Assembly (NCBI GenBank): GCA_027013265.1
Contig: JALUXQ010000228.1
Span: 1 to 5,761 of the forward strand
Length of the DNA stretch: 5,761 nucleotides
Source of the DNA: Campylobacteraceae bacterium
Lineage (GTDB): Bacteria > Campylobacterota > Campylobacteria > Campylobacterales > Sulfurospirillaceae
Direction of reading: 5' to 3'
The notes under the pieces were generated by a model. It did no database searches, had not been told where the DNA came from, and was given only the letters and a program-made list of their open reading frames with translations. Position numbers and translations under genes: made by a program. Below are positions 1 to 5,448 of this stretch, piece after piece (positions within the stretch are counted from its first letter, which is position 1; the number at the start of each line of letters is the position of its first letter).

Positions 1-454
1 TTAAAGATGTGGGAACTTTGTTGCCAAGCAAAGAGAGTATGCCTAAAGCAAAAGCGATATCGGTCGCAGTTGGAATTGCCCACCCTTTTATATCAAAAGA
101 TTGCCCCTGATTTATAAATGCAAATATAAGAGCAGGAATTAACATCCCGCCAATCGCCGCGATTGCAGGTAGTGCGACTTGACGCAAAGATGAGAGATGC
201 CCCTCTAATACCTCTCTTTTTACCTCTAAGCCTATAAGAAAAAAGAAAACAGCCATCAAGCCGTCATTTACCCACAGCAGAAGAGGTTTTGCGATTTGTA
301 AACTTCCAAATCTAATCTCAACATGAGTACGCAAAAAACTGTTATAAAGAGGTGAAAGACCACTGTTTTCAAATAAAATCGCAGCAATAGTGACGATTAT
401 CAGCAAAATTCCAGCCGTTGACTCTTTCTTGATAAAGCTATCTATCATGTTCAT
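1..454 (-). CDS. nhaA: Na+/H+ antiporter NhaA, N-terminal part (cut by window edge)
   Basis: Inner-membrane antiporter that exports Na+ in exchange for H+, serving pH and sodium homeostasis. Only the first 151 residues are in the window; NhaA proteins are usually near 390 residues, so the gene continues past position 1. Visible family motifs are NDGLMAVFFFLIGLEVKRE (residues 63-81), with the Glu and Arg of LEVKR at 77 and 80, and PTATDIAFALG (129-139). Asp132 in the latter matches the functional Asp133 of E. coli NhaA; the paired aspartates of the ion site would lie beyond the edge. The reading ends in VPTSL, as expected just before that segment. The ATG at 454 is chosen because an AGAGG (complement of 463-467) lies 8 bases upstream; a second ATG two codons later is less well spaced. 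The gene is transcribed divergently from the mla operon and has no evident functional link to it. Confidence 0.95.
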   Translation of the reverse strand, partial: MNMIDSFIKKESTAGILLIIVTIAAILFENSGLSPLYNSFLRTHVEIRFGSLQIAKPLLLWVNDGLMAVFFFLIGLEVKREVLEGHLSSLRQVALPAIAAIGGMLIPALIFAFINQGQSFDIKGWAIPTATDIAFALGILSLLGNKVPTSL

Positions 455-475
455 AATTGTAACCTCTGAATTTTT

Positions 476-511
476 TCTTAAGATTATAGCATATTTACCC
501 CTCCAACCAAT
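476..511 (-). promoter_or_regulatory. Predicted sigma-70 promoter of nhaA with extended -10
   Basis: On the minus strand, TGCTATAAT (complement of 483-491) is a full extended -10 element. TTGGTT (complement of 505-510) lies 16 bases further upstream as a weak -35. Transcription would start near 476, giving a leader of about 22 bases that contains the AGAGG ribosome site before the ATG at 454. The -10 is strong; the -35 matches consensus at only three positions, which is usual in Campylobacterota. Confidence 0.65.
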
Positions 512-528
512 ACTTTTCTAAATATCCA

Positions 529-556
529 AAAAATATACTCGTGAAAAATTTACTCG
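529..556. repeat. Tandem 13-bp direct repeat upstream of mlaE
   Basis: Positions 529-541 and 544-556 match at 12 of 13 bases with a 15-base period. Each copy ends in TACTCG, and the copies differ only by A versus T at 535/550. If mlaE transcription starts near 597, the copies are centred near -62 and -47, a placement used by transcription activators. The left half of each copy is A-rich and carries little information; the TACTCG ends are the informative part. It could be an operator for an unknown regulator, including the OmpR-type regulator encoded downstream, or chance. Confidence 0.35.
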
Positions 557-584
557 CTTTAAGTCAAAATTATAAGTAATCATA

Positions 585-597
585 TATAATATAGTTA
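585..597 (+). promoter_or_regulatory. Predicted -10 element of the mla operon, possibly leaderless
   Basis: A perfect TATAAT occupies 585-590 within an AT-rich stretch. The usual 6-7 base distance puts the transcription start at about 596-597, which is the A of the mlaE ATG. No convincing -35 is visible at 16-18 bases upstream; a TTTAAG at 558-563 is too far. No Shine-Dalgarno sequence precedes the ATG, which fits a leaderless message. An alternative start further upstream, for example from TATACT at 534-539, cannot be excluded. Confidence 0.5.
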
Positions 598-1724
598 TGA
601 GTAGTTTTGAAATAGTACAAGAAGACAAAACACAGTGCAGTATAAAGATAAATAACAACCTTGACAAGCAGAGTATAAAGCCTATATACTCGAAAGTCAA
701 AAGGATAAAAAGCAAAAAGTTTCCTCTTGTGAAGATTGATTGCTCAAGTATGACAGATTTGGACTATGCAGGTGCTTTGCTTTTGGCTGATTTGTGTGCA
801 TCATTCTCTAAAGATATGTCTTCTGTTGTCTTAACAGGCATGAATCCACATTTTCAAAGTCTTCTGTTTTTTGCAAGAAAAAATCTGAGACAAAAATCAC
901 AAATCAAGCTGGTAAAAGAGAATTTTTTACTATCTCCTGTCATAAAGGCGGGTAAATACATCGTAGATTCTATAGAGGCATTTATATTTTTCTTATCATT
1001 TTTAGGAGAGAGTACATTTCAGCTCTTTAGAGTTTTGGCAAAACCATGGAAGTTTAGATATAAGGCAACAGCAGTACATATCGAAAAATCAGGTGCACAG
1101 GCACTTCCGATAGTTGCACTTACCTCTTTTTTGGTAGGACTCGTTATCGCCTACCAAGGGGCAGAACAGTTAGCAAAATTTGGGGCAAATATTTTCATAG
1201 TTGATATGGTTTCTATCTCCATGTTTAGGGAGCTCGCACCACTCATAGCGGCTATTGTTATAGCAGGAAGAAGCGCTTCGTCTTATACTGCCGAAATCGG
1301 AACTATGAAGATAACAGAGGAGATAGATGCTATGCGCTCCATGGGGTTTGATCCTATTGTATTTTTGGTTTTACCACGTGTTTTTGCACTCTTGATTGCT
1401 ATGCCACTCATCGTGTTTTTTGCCGATATTATTGGTGTATTTGGTGGCATGATTGTGGCAAAGACGAGTCTTGGTATCTCATATACAGAGTTTATAATAA
1501 GAGCTAGAGATGTCGTCGAGGTAAAACATATCCTTATAGGACTTTTTAAAGCACCTTTTTTTGGTCTATTGATAGCGACAATCGGATGTTTTAGAGGTTT
1601 TCAAGTAACAGGAAGTACAGAGAGTATCGGACACTATACCACTATAAGTGTAGTAAATGCTATATTTTGGGTGATAGCATGTAATGCTCTTATATCAGTA
1701 GTTTTAACGGAGATTGGGATTTGA
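597..1724 (+). CDS. mlaE: MlaE-family ABC transporter permease with N-terminal STAS domain
   Basis: Permease of an MCE-type lipid ABC transporter in the inner membrane. Residues 1 to about 100 form a STAS (MlaB-like) domain, with the core strand VKIDCSSMTDLDYAGALLL around 45-63. Residues about 115-375 are the MlaE permease: an amphipathic entry helix near 125-150, then hydrophobic segments around 168-190, 205-225, 255-290, 313-333 and 346-372. The family's cytoplasmic coupling segment is EEIDAMRSMGFDP (241-253), preceded by SYTAEIGTMKITEEIDAM. The length of 375 fits a STAS plus MlaE fusion, a form known in Campylobacterota (compare C. jejuni IamB), which removes the need for a separate MlaB. 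In the STAS loop the usual Ser/Thr after Asp is Tyr57. There is no in-frame start upstream of ATG 597 before a stop, and no Shine-Dalgarno sequence. The stop overlaps the mlaF start as TTGA. The family is certain; the lipid carried and its direction are not shown by sequence. Confidence 0.93.
   Translation: MSSFEIVQEDKTQCSIKINNNLDKQSIKPIYSKVKRIKSKKFPLVKIDCSSMTDLDYAGALLLADLCASFSKDMSSVVLTGMNPHFQSLLFFARKNLRQKSQIKLVKENFLLSPVIKAGKYIVDSIEAFIFFLSFLGESTFQLFRVLAKPWKFRYKATAVHIEKSGAQALPIVALTSFLVGLVIAYQGAEQLAKFGANIFIVDMVSISMFRELAPLIAAIVIAGRSASSYTAEIGTMKITEEIDAMRSMGFDPIVFLVLPRVFALLIAMPLIVFFADIIGVFGGMIVAKTSLGISYTEFIIRARDVVEVKHILIGLFKAPFFGLLIATIGCFRGFQVTGSTESIGHYTTISVVNAIFWVIACNALISVVLTEIGI
1709..1712 (+). 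promoter_or_regulatory. Ribosome binding site fixing the TTG start of mlaF
   Basis: GGAG lies 8 bases before the TTG at 1721. It supports this uncommon start, whose last two bases are the first two of the mlaE TGA stop. The nearby GTG at 1725 is in another frame. Confidence 0.65.
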
Positions 1725-2464
1725 GTGAAGCGATCATAAAAGTAAAAAATGTTACTACACAATTTGGTAAAAAAGTGGTACATGATGATATATCTATAGA
1801 GATAAAAGAGGGTGAAGTTTACGGCATACTTGGGGGAAGTGGCTCAGGGAAAACTACGATTTTACGAGAGATTATCATGCTTCAAAAATTCAAATCAGGC
1901 TCTATCGAAGTTTTAGGAAAACAGATAGGAGATATGTCACACGATGAAATCGTAGAGTTAAAGAAAAATTGGTCAGTTTTGTTTCAATTTGGAGCACTAT
2001 ACTCCTCGCTAAATGTTATAGAAAATGTATCTATTCCGCTCATAGAGTACACAAATCTACCAAAAGAGTTGATAGAGGAGATAGCACTTAGTAAGCTAAA
2101 GATGTCAGGATTGAAAAAAGAGGCTACTTACCTTTTTCCAAGTGAGTTAAGTGGAGGTATGAAAAAAAGAGCCGCACTTGCAAGAGCACTTGCGCTTGAT
2201 CCTAAGATACTGTTTTTAGATGAGCCAACAAGTGGACTCGACCCAGTAGGTGCTGAAAATTTTGATAGACTCATAAGAGAGTTGGCATCTTTACTAAAGT
2301 TAACTGTAGTGATTGTTACGCATGATTTACACACAATAGAGCATGTGTTAGATAGATTTTGTATAATATTTGAAAAAAAGATACTCTTTGAAGGAACACT
2401 TGAAGAGGCGAAAAAATTTGAACATTATGCCATAAGAGAATTTTTAAAACTAGAAAGAGAGTAA
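1721..2464 (+). CDS. mlaF: MlaF-like ABC transporter ATP-binding protein
   Basis: Cytoplasmic ATPase that drives the MlaE permease (247 residues). All nucleotide-binding motifs are intact: Walker A GGSGSGKTT (38-46), Q-loop Gln89 in the MlaF-typical LFQFGALYSSLNV, signature LSGGM (143-147), Walker B ILFLDE (163-168) with catalytic Glu168, D-loop SGLD (171-174) and switch His201. The start is a TTG overlapping the mlaE stop, so translation is probably coupled. The protein ends soon after the helix REFLKLERE. From memory, E. coli MlaF (269 residues) carries a C-terminal tail of about 20 residues that reaches across the dimer, and that tail is absent here. It is the equivalent of C. jejuni IamA by gene order. 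The closeness of the Q-loop segment to MlaF makes other ABC families unlikely. Confidence 0.94.
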   Translation: MSEAIIKVKNVTTQFGKKVVHDDISIEIKEGEVYGILGGSGSGKTTILREIIMLQKFKSGSIEVLGKQIGDMSHDEIVELKKNWSVLFQFGALYSSLNVIENVSIPLIEYTNLPKELIEEIALSKLKMSGLKKEATYLFPSELSGGMKKRAALARALALDPKILFLDEPTSGLDPVGAENFDRLIRELASLLKLTVVIVTHDLHTIEHVLDRFCIIFEKKILFEGTLEEAKKFEHYAIREFLKLERE

Positions 2465-2473
2465 GGAAAATTC

Positions 2474-3481
2474 ATGGAAAAAAGATTGAGTTATATTGTT
2501 GTGGGTGCATTTGTGATTGTGCTTGCTCTTTCCCTGTTTTCATTTTTGTATTGGCTAGCAAAGTATGGAGATGAAGCGGTAGCGCATGATTATTATCATA
2601 CATATTTTACTGAGTCGGTATCGGGGCTTAGTAAGGAGTCGGCAGTCAAGTACAGAGGCGTTGAAGTGGGTAGAGTGAAAAAAATATCTATAAATAAAAA
2701 AAACAGTGAAGAGGTTGAAATTTTATTAGAGATAGTAGCAGGAACACCGATAAAAGTAGATACTTATGCTATGCTTGATACTCAAGGCATCACAGGACTA
2801 AAGTATATAGAGTTAAAAGGCGGAAGTAGAAATTCTGCTCTTTTGAAGAGTAAAAAGGATGAAATTGCTACTATACAATCAAGAAAATCTGTCTTGGCAG
2901 CACTTTTTGATAGCAGTGAAGTGATCACAAAAAAGATAAATGGAGTGCTTGATAAGATTTCGGCAGTATTGAGTGAGCAAAATATCAAGAATTTTAGTGC
3001 AATTACCACAAATTTATCAAATACAACAACATATATAGATGAAAACAGACAGAAGATTGGAGAAATGTTCAAACAAATAGGTGAACTAAAAAAGAGTATA
3101 GAGACAAATCTAAACACAATAACTAGCGATGTGAACAGCTTCGCAAATAGTGGAAAAACTTTTGTGACATATACAAAAACTTTTGAAGATACTTTGATAC
3201 CATCATTTAATAAACTAGGTAGTATGAGCGATCGAGCTGGAGCAGCAAGCAATGCTACCAGAATATTTTTTGAAAATATGCAAAAAGAGTTGAAAAATGG
3301 AGAGTTTAGTTTCGCAGATATAGTTGAACAAAATCTGCAAACTTTAAACGAGACGATTCTTACTATAAGAAATCTATCGCTAAAACTTGATGAGACTGTT
3401 AGTGAACTGAAAAATAGTCCGAGCGATTTACTATATAAGAGTAGCAAAAAAATTCCAGGACCAGGAGAGAGTCATGAATAA
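2474..3481 (+). CDS. mlaD: MCE-domain (MlaD-like) membrane-anchored lipid-binding protein with long helical tail
   Basis: Periplasmic subunit of the transporter, anchored by one N-terminal membrane helix (about residues 7-29). One MCE domain follows at about 39-118, with VSGLSKESAVKYRGVEVGRV (49-68) and the hydrophobic loop region TQGITGLKYIELKGG (103-117). MCE proteins of this kind form a hexameric ring with a central lipid channel (family knowledge). Residues about 140-315 have predicted helical character, rich in Lys, Glu, Ser and Asn, and the protein ends in SPSDLLYKSS...PGPGE, a C-terminal pattern I recall from other long single-MCE proteins. At 335 residues it is far longer than E. coli MlaD (about 183). 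TAAGGA at 2462-2467, overlapping the mlaF stop, lies 6 bases before the ATG. The last 8 bases overlap the next gene. The symbol is given by family and position; it could equally be described as a PqiB/Mce-like tube-forming subunit. Confidence 0.9.
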   Translation: MEKRLSYIVVGAFVIVLALSLFSFLYWLAKYGDEAVAHDYYHTYFTESVSGLSKESAVKYRGVEVGRVKKISINKKNSEEVEILLEIVAGTPIKVDTYAMLDTQGITGLKYIELKGGSRNSALLKSKKDEIATIQSRKSVLAALFDSSEVITKKINGVLDKISAVLSEQNIKNFSAITTNLSNTTTYIDENRQKIGEMFKQIGELKKSIETNLNTITSDVNSFANSGKTFVTYTKTFEDTLIPSFNKLGSMSDRAGAASNATRIFFENMQKELKNGEFSFADIVEQNLQTLNETILTIRNLSLKLDETVSELKNSPSDLLYKSSKKIPGPGESHE

Positions 3482-4070
3482 AACTTTGATATTGATTTTA
3501 ATTGCACTGTTTATCACAGGTTGTTCTATAAAAGATGTAACGGCACCTATCGTAAAATACGATATAGATAGCACAAGCAGTTTAAACAAACACAAACAAA
3601 ATGGCAAGATACTAAAAGTATCACAATTCAAGACCCCAGAGAATTTACTAGGTGATGGTATATGGTACAAGCGAAAGTCATCGCAAATCGGAGCGTATTT
3701 ATACTCTTCATGGAGTCAAAATTTCTCTAGTATGGTTTTGCAAAATATCGCAAACAATTTATATAGTAGTGGATTGTTTAAAAGTGTCTTTGTTAGTTAT
3801 TCTAAGGTAAAATATGATTTGATTTTAGAAGGTGATATAGTAAAAGCGATACAAAATGTAGATAAAAATAGAGCAAGCGTTACATTTGAGATGAGATTGT
3901 ATCTGATAGATGCGAAAAGCTCAAAGCTTTTAGGTACAAAAGATTTTATCTATACTAAAAAGTGTGAAAGCGTTGACGCAAAAGGTGCTGTAAAAGCCTA
4001 TAATGATATATTTAAAACATTTGATAAAGAAGTGATATTATGGCTCAAGAAATCGATAAAAGAAAATTAA
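3474..4070 (+). CDS. ABC-type transport auxiliary lipoprotein (PqiC/YmbA-like family)
   Basis: The N-terminus is a lipoprotein signal: MNKT, a hydrophobic run to about residue 14, then lipobox I-T-G-C with Cys17 as the lipidated residue. Residue +2 is Ser rather than Asp, so outer-membrane sorting is expected if the E. coli rule applies. The mature part begins with APIVKYDID (24-32), like the strand that opens the ABC_trans_aux family. Its body carries IGAYLYSSWSQNFSSMVLQN (72-91) and SSGLFKSV (98-105), matching that family's pattern of Trp-containing segment, helix, and 'sg-F-V'. The proteins pair with MCE systems and probably dock the MCE tube at the outer membrane. AGGAG at 3463-3467 gives a strong ribosome site 6 bases before the ATG, inside the end of mlaD. 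By position it corresponds to the lipoprotein gene following the MCE gene in the C. jejuni iam region. Family placement is from pattern recall. Confidence 0.82.
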   Translation: MNKTLILILIALFITGCSIKDVTAPIVKYDIDSTSSLNKHKQNGKILKVSQFKTPENLLGDGIWYKRKSSQIGAYLYSSWSQNFSSMVLQNIANNLYSSGLFKSVFVSYSKVKYDLILEGDIVKAIQNVDKNRASVTFEMRLYLIDAKSSKLLGTKDFIYTKKCESVDAKGAVKAYNDIFKTFDKEVILWLKKSIKEN

Positions 4071-4546
4071 ATAGACTGTTAGATTTAAATAAAAAAATTG
4101 TAGCACAAGATGATTTTTCAAAAAGGATAAAACTTATATCAGACTCTATAAAAGAGATTTTAAAAGTGGATAGATGTACTATATTTATACATGATAAAGC
4201 TTCTAAAAGCTTATGGTCGGTCTATATCGACGGGGTTAGTTATATAGAAGTGCCTGATGACAAGGGAATCGCAAGCGAGGTCTATAAAACCAAAAAAACT
4301 GTAGTGATAAATGATGTGCAAAAAAATGCAAAGTTTAACAGTAGCGTTGATATGGGAAGTGGATATACGACAAGATCGATCTTGGCAGTCCCTATCATCG
4401 GATATGGAGGAAAGGTTTTGGGCGTAATGCAACTTGTAAACAAGATAGATGGAAGTGATGGTTTCAATGAAGAAGATGAGAAGATACTAGGCTATGTTAT
4501 AGGGCATGTGAGTGCATACTTAGAAGTCATGGATCAAGAAAAATAG
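4040..4546 (+). CDS. Stand-alone GAF-domain protein with NKxnFx3DE motif
   Basis: A cytosolic protein of 168 residues that is almost wholly one GAF domain after a short charged N-terminal helix (about 1-30). Recognisable elements are VDRCTIFIHD (43-52), the DDKGIASEVYKTKKTVVIND segment (73-92), TRSILAVPI (111-119) and GVMQLVNK (128-135). Asn134-Lys135, Phe142 and Asp146-Glu147 complete the NKxnFx3DE pattern of cyclic-nucleotide-binding GAF domains in phosphodiesterases and cyanobacterial CyaB cyclases. There is no signal peptide, membrane helix, or catalytic domain, so it must act through a partner. The ATG lies 31 bases inside the end of the lipoprotein gene with only a weak AAGAAG (4027-4032) before it; coupling to upstream translation is likely. 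No alternative start before the GAF core is evident. The ligand and partner are unknown; the transporter ATPase or the downstream two-component system are candidates by position only. Confidence 0.87.
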   Translation: MAQEIDKRKLNRLLDLNKKIVAQDDFSKRIKLISDSIKEILKVDRCTIFIHDKASKSLWSVYIDGVSYIEVPDDKGIASEVYKTKKTVVINDVQKNAKFNSSVDMGSGYTTRSILAVPIIGYGGKVLGVMQLVNKIDGSDGFNEEDEKILGYVIGHVSAYLEVMDQEK

Positions 4547-4555
4547 GGAGAGAAA

Positions 4556-4777
4556 GTGAAAAAAATTGTATTTAGTTTACTTTTTATGGTAGCAATTGCT
4601 TTGGCTGCCAAAGTTGATTATAGCTCCATGAGCACTGAAGAGCTGCTGGCTATGATGGGATATATACCAGCTAAAAATATTAACTCATTTAGGCAAGAGT
4701 TAAATAATAGACTACAAACCATGAGTCCAAAAGAGAAAAAAATATACAAAAAAAATTTAAGAAAAATGAAAAAATGA
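4556..4777 (+). CDS. Small exported DUF1104-like protein
   Basis: A 73-residue protein with a signal peptide: MKK, a hydrophobic core at about 4-16, and a likely signal peptidase I site A-L-A (15-17) before AKVDY. The mature part of about 56 residues has DYSSMSTEELLAMMG (21-35), a Pro-containing turn, FRQELNNRL (45-53) and a very basic tail rich in Lys. This pattern resembles the DUF1104 family of small periplasmic Campylobacterota proteins, whose function is not known to me. Met is frequent (25, 33, 34, 56, 71). The GTG start at 4556 is supported by GGAG at 4547-4550, 5 bases upstream, directly after the GAF gene stop. The stop overlaps the regulator start as ATGA. A small periplasmic protein immediately before a two-component system often acts as a sensor accessory or target; here that is inference. 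Confidence 0.8.
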   Translation: MKKIVFSLLFMVAIALAAKVDYSSMSTEELLAMMGYIPAKNINSFRQELNNRLQTMSPKEKKIYKKNLRKMKK

Positions 4778-5448
4778 GTCAAACAAAGATATTTTTACTC
4801 GAAGACGATATCAACCTAAACGAAACAATAGTTGAGTTTTTGGAGGGTAAAGGTTATGATGTGACACCTGCTTATGACGGCGATGAAGCCCAAGAGAAGA
4901 TGTATGAAAATAGATATGATTTATATCTTTTAGATGTTAATGTGCCAGGCATGAACGGTTTTGAACTTCTAAAAAAAGCAAGAGAAAATGACGATAGTGT
5001 GCCAGCTGTATTTATCACATCGCTAAACTCTATGGATGATTTAGAGGTCGGATATAAGAGTGGATGTGATGATTATCTAAGGAAACCGTTTGAGCTAAAA
5101 GAGCTTCTGTTTAGAGTCCAAACCCTGCTTAAAAGAGAGTTTTTGCATGTAAACAAAGATATAGTTAAGATCTCAAAAGATATAGAGTATAATATACTAA
5201 CAAATGAACTAATAGTTAGTGGAAAAAATGTAGGTATTCAAAACAAGGAAGCCCTGTTATTAAAGCTCTTTTTGCAGAAAAAAGGTGAGATAATTTCTCA
5301 TGAGGTTATATATGATACTCTCTGGAGTTATGATGAAGTTAGTAGTGATACGGCTCTTAGGACTTATATAAAAAATTTACGAAAAATCATAGGGAAAGAT
5401 AAAATTGTCAGTATTAAAAAACTGGGATATAAATTTACGCTCAAGTGA
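4774..5448 (+). CDS. OmpR/PhoB-family DNA-binding response regulator
   Basis: Cytosolic transcription regulator of 224 residues. The receiver domain (about 4-120) has the acidic pocket Glu10-Asp11-Asp12, phospho-acceptor Asp54 in LYLLDVNVPGMNGF, switch Thr82, aromatic Tyr101 and Lys104-Pro105. The C-terminal winged helix (about 130-222) ends with the recognition helix region SDTALRTYIKNLRKIIG (191-207) and the wing IVSIKKLGYKF. All residues needed for phosphorylation are present and the length is normal for the family. The ATG overlaps the stop of the small exported protein gene by ATGA, and no strong ribosome site is seen, so expression is probably coupled. Its partner kinase follows directly. 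Target genes cannot be read from sequence; autoregulation through the direct repeat upstream of mlaE is one testable idea. Confidence 0.94.
   Translation: MSQTKIFLLEDDINLNETIVEFLEGKGYDVTPAYDGDEAQEKMYENRYDLYLLDVNVPGMNGFELLKKARENDDSVPAVFITSLNSMDDLEVGYKSGCDDYLRKPFELKELLFRVQTLLKREFLHVNKDIVKISKDIEYNILTNELIVSGKNVGIQNKEALLLKLFLQKKGEIISHEVIYDTLWSYDEVSSDTALRTYIKNLRKIIGKDKIVSIKKLGYKFTLK
5391..5395 (+). promoter_or_regulatory. Ribosome binding site supporting the TTG start of the kinase gene
   Basis: AGGGA lies 9 bases before the TTG at 5405. The kinase frame is closed by a TAG at 5390-5392, and TTG 5405 is the only ATG, GTG or TTG codon in it before the membrane segment. Confidence 0.5.

Noticed and set aside
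518..715. Minus-strand frame of 65 codons spanning the start of mlaE
   Set aside because: It overlaps the STAS coding region and the promoter region and has no homology that I recognise or ribosome site; the hydrophobic content comes from the AT-rich complement.
2782..3447. Open reading frame of 221 codons on the minus strand
   Set aside because: It lies fully antisense to the MCE gene, its product is a Ser/Phe/Leu-rich string with no recognisable motif, and it reflects the Lys/Asn/Glu-rich composition of the true gene.
3915..3931. Hairpin AAAAGCT-caa-AGCTTTT that could resemble a terminator
   Set aside because: It is inside the lipoprotein gene, the stem is only 7 bp and AT-rich, and there is no following T-run beyond the stem; probably chance.
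4195..4214. Two close AAGCTT palindromes
   Set aside because: Short palindromes within the GAF coding sequence (KASKSL codons) with no promoter or operator context.
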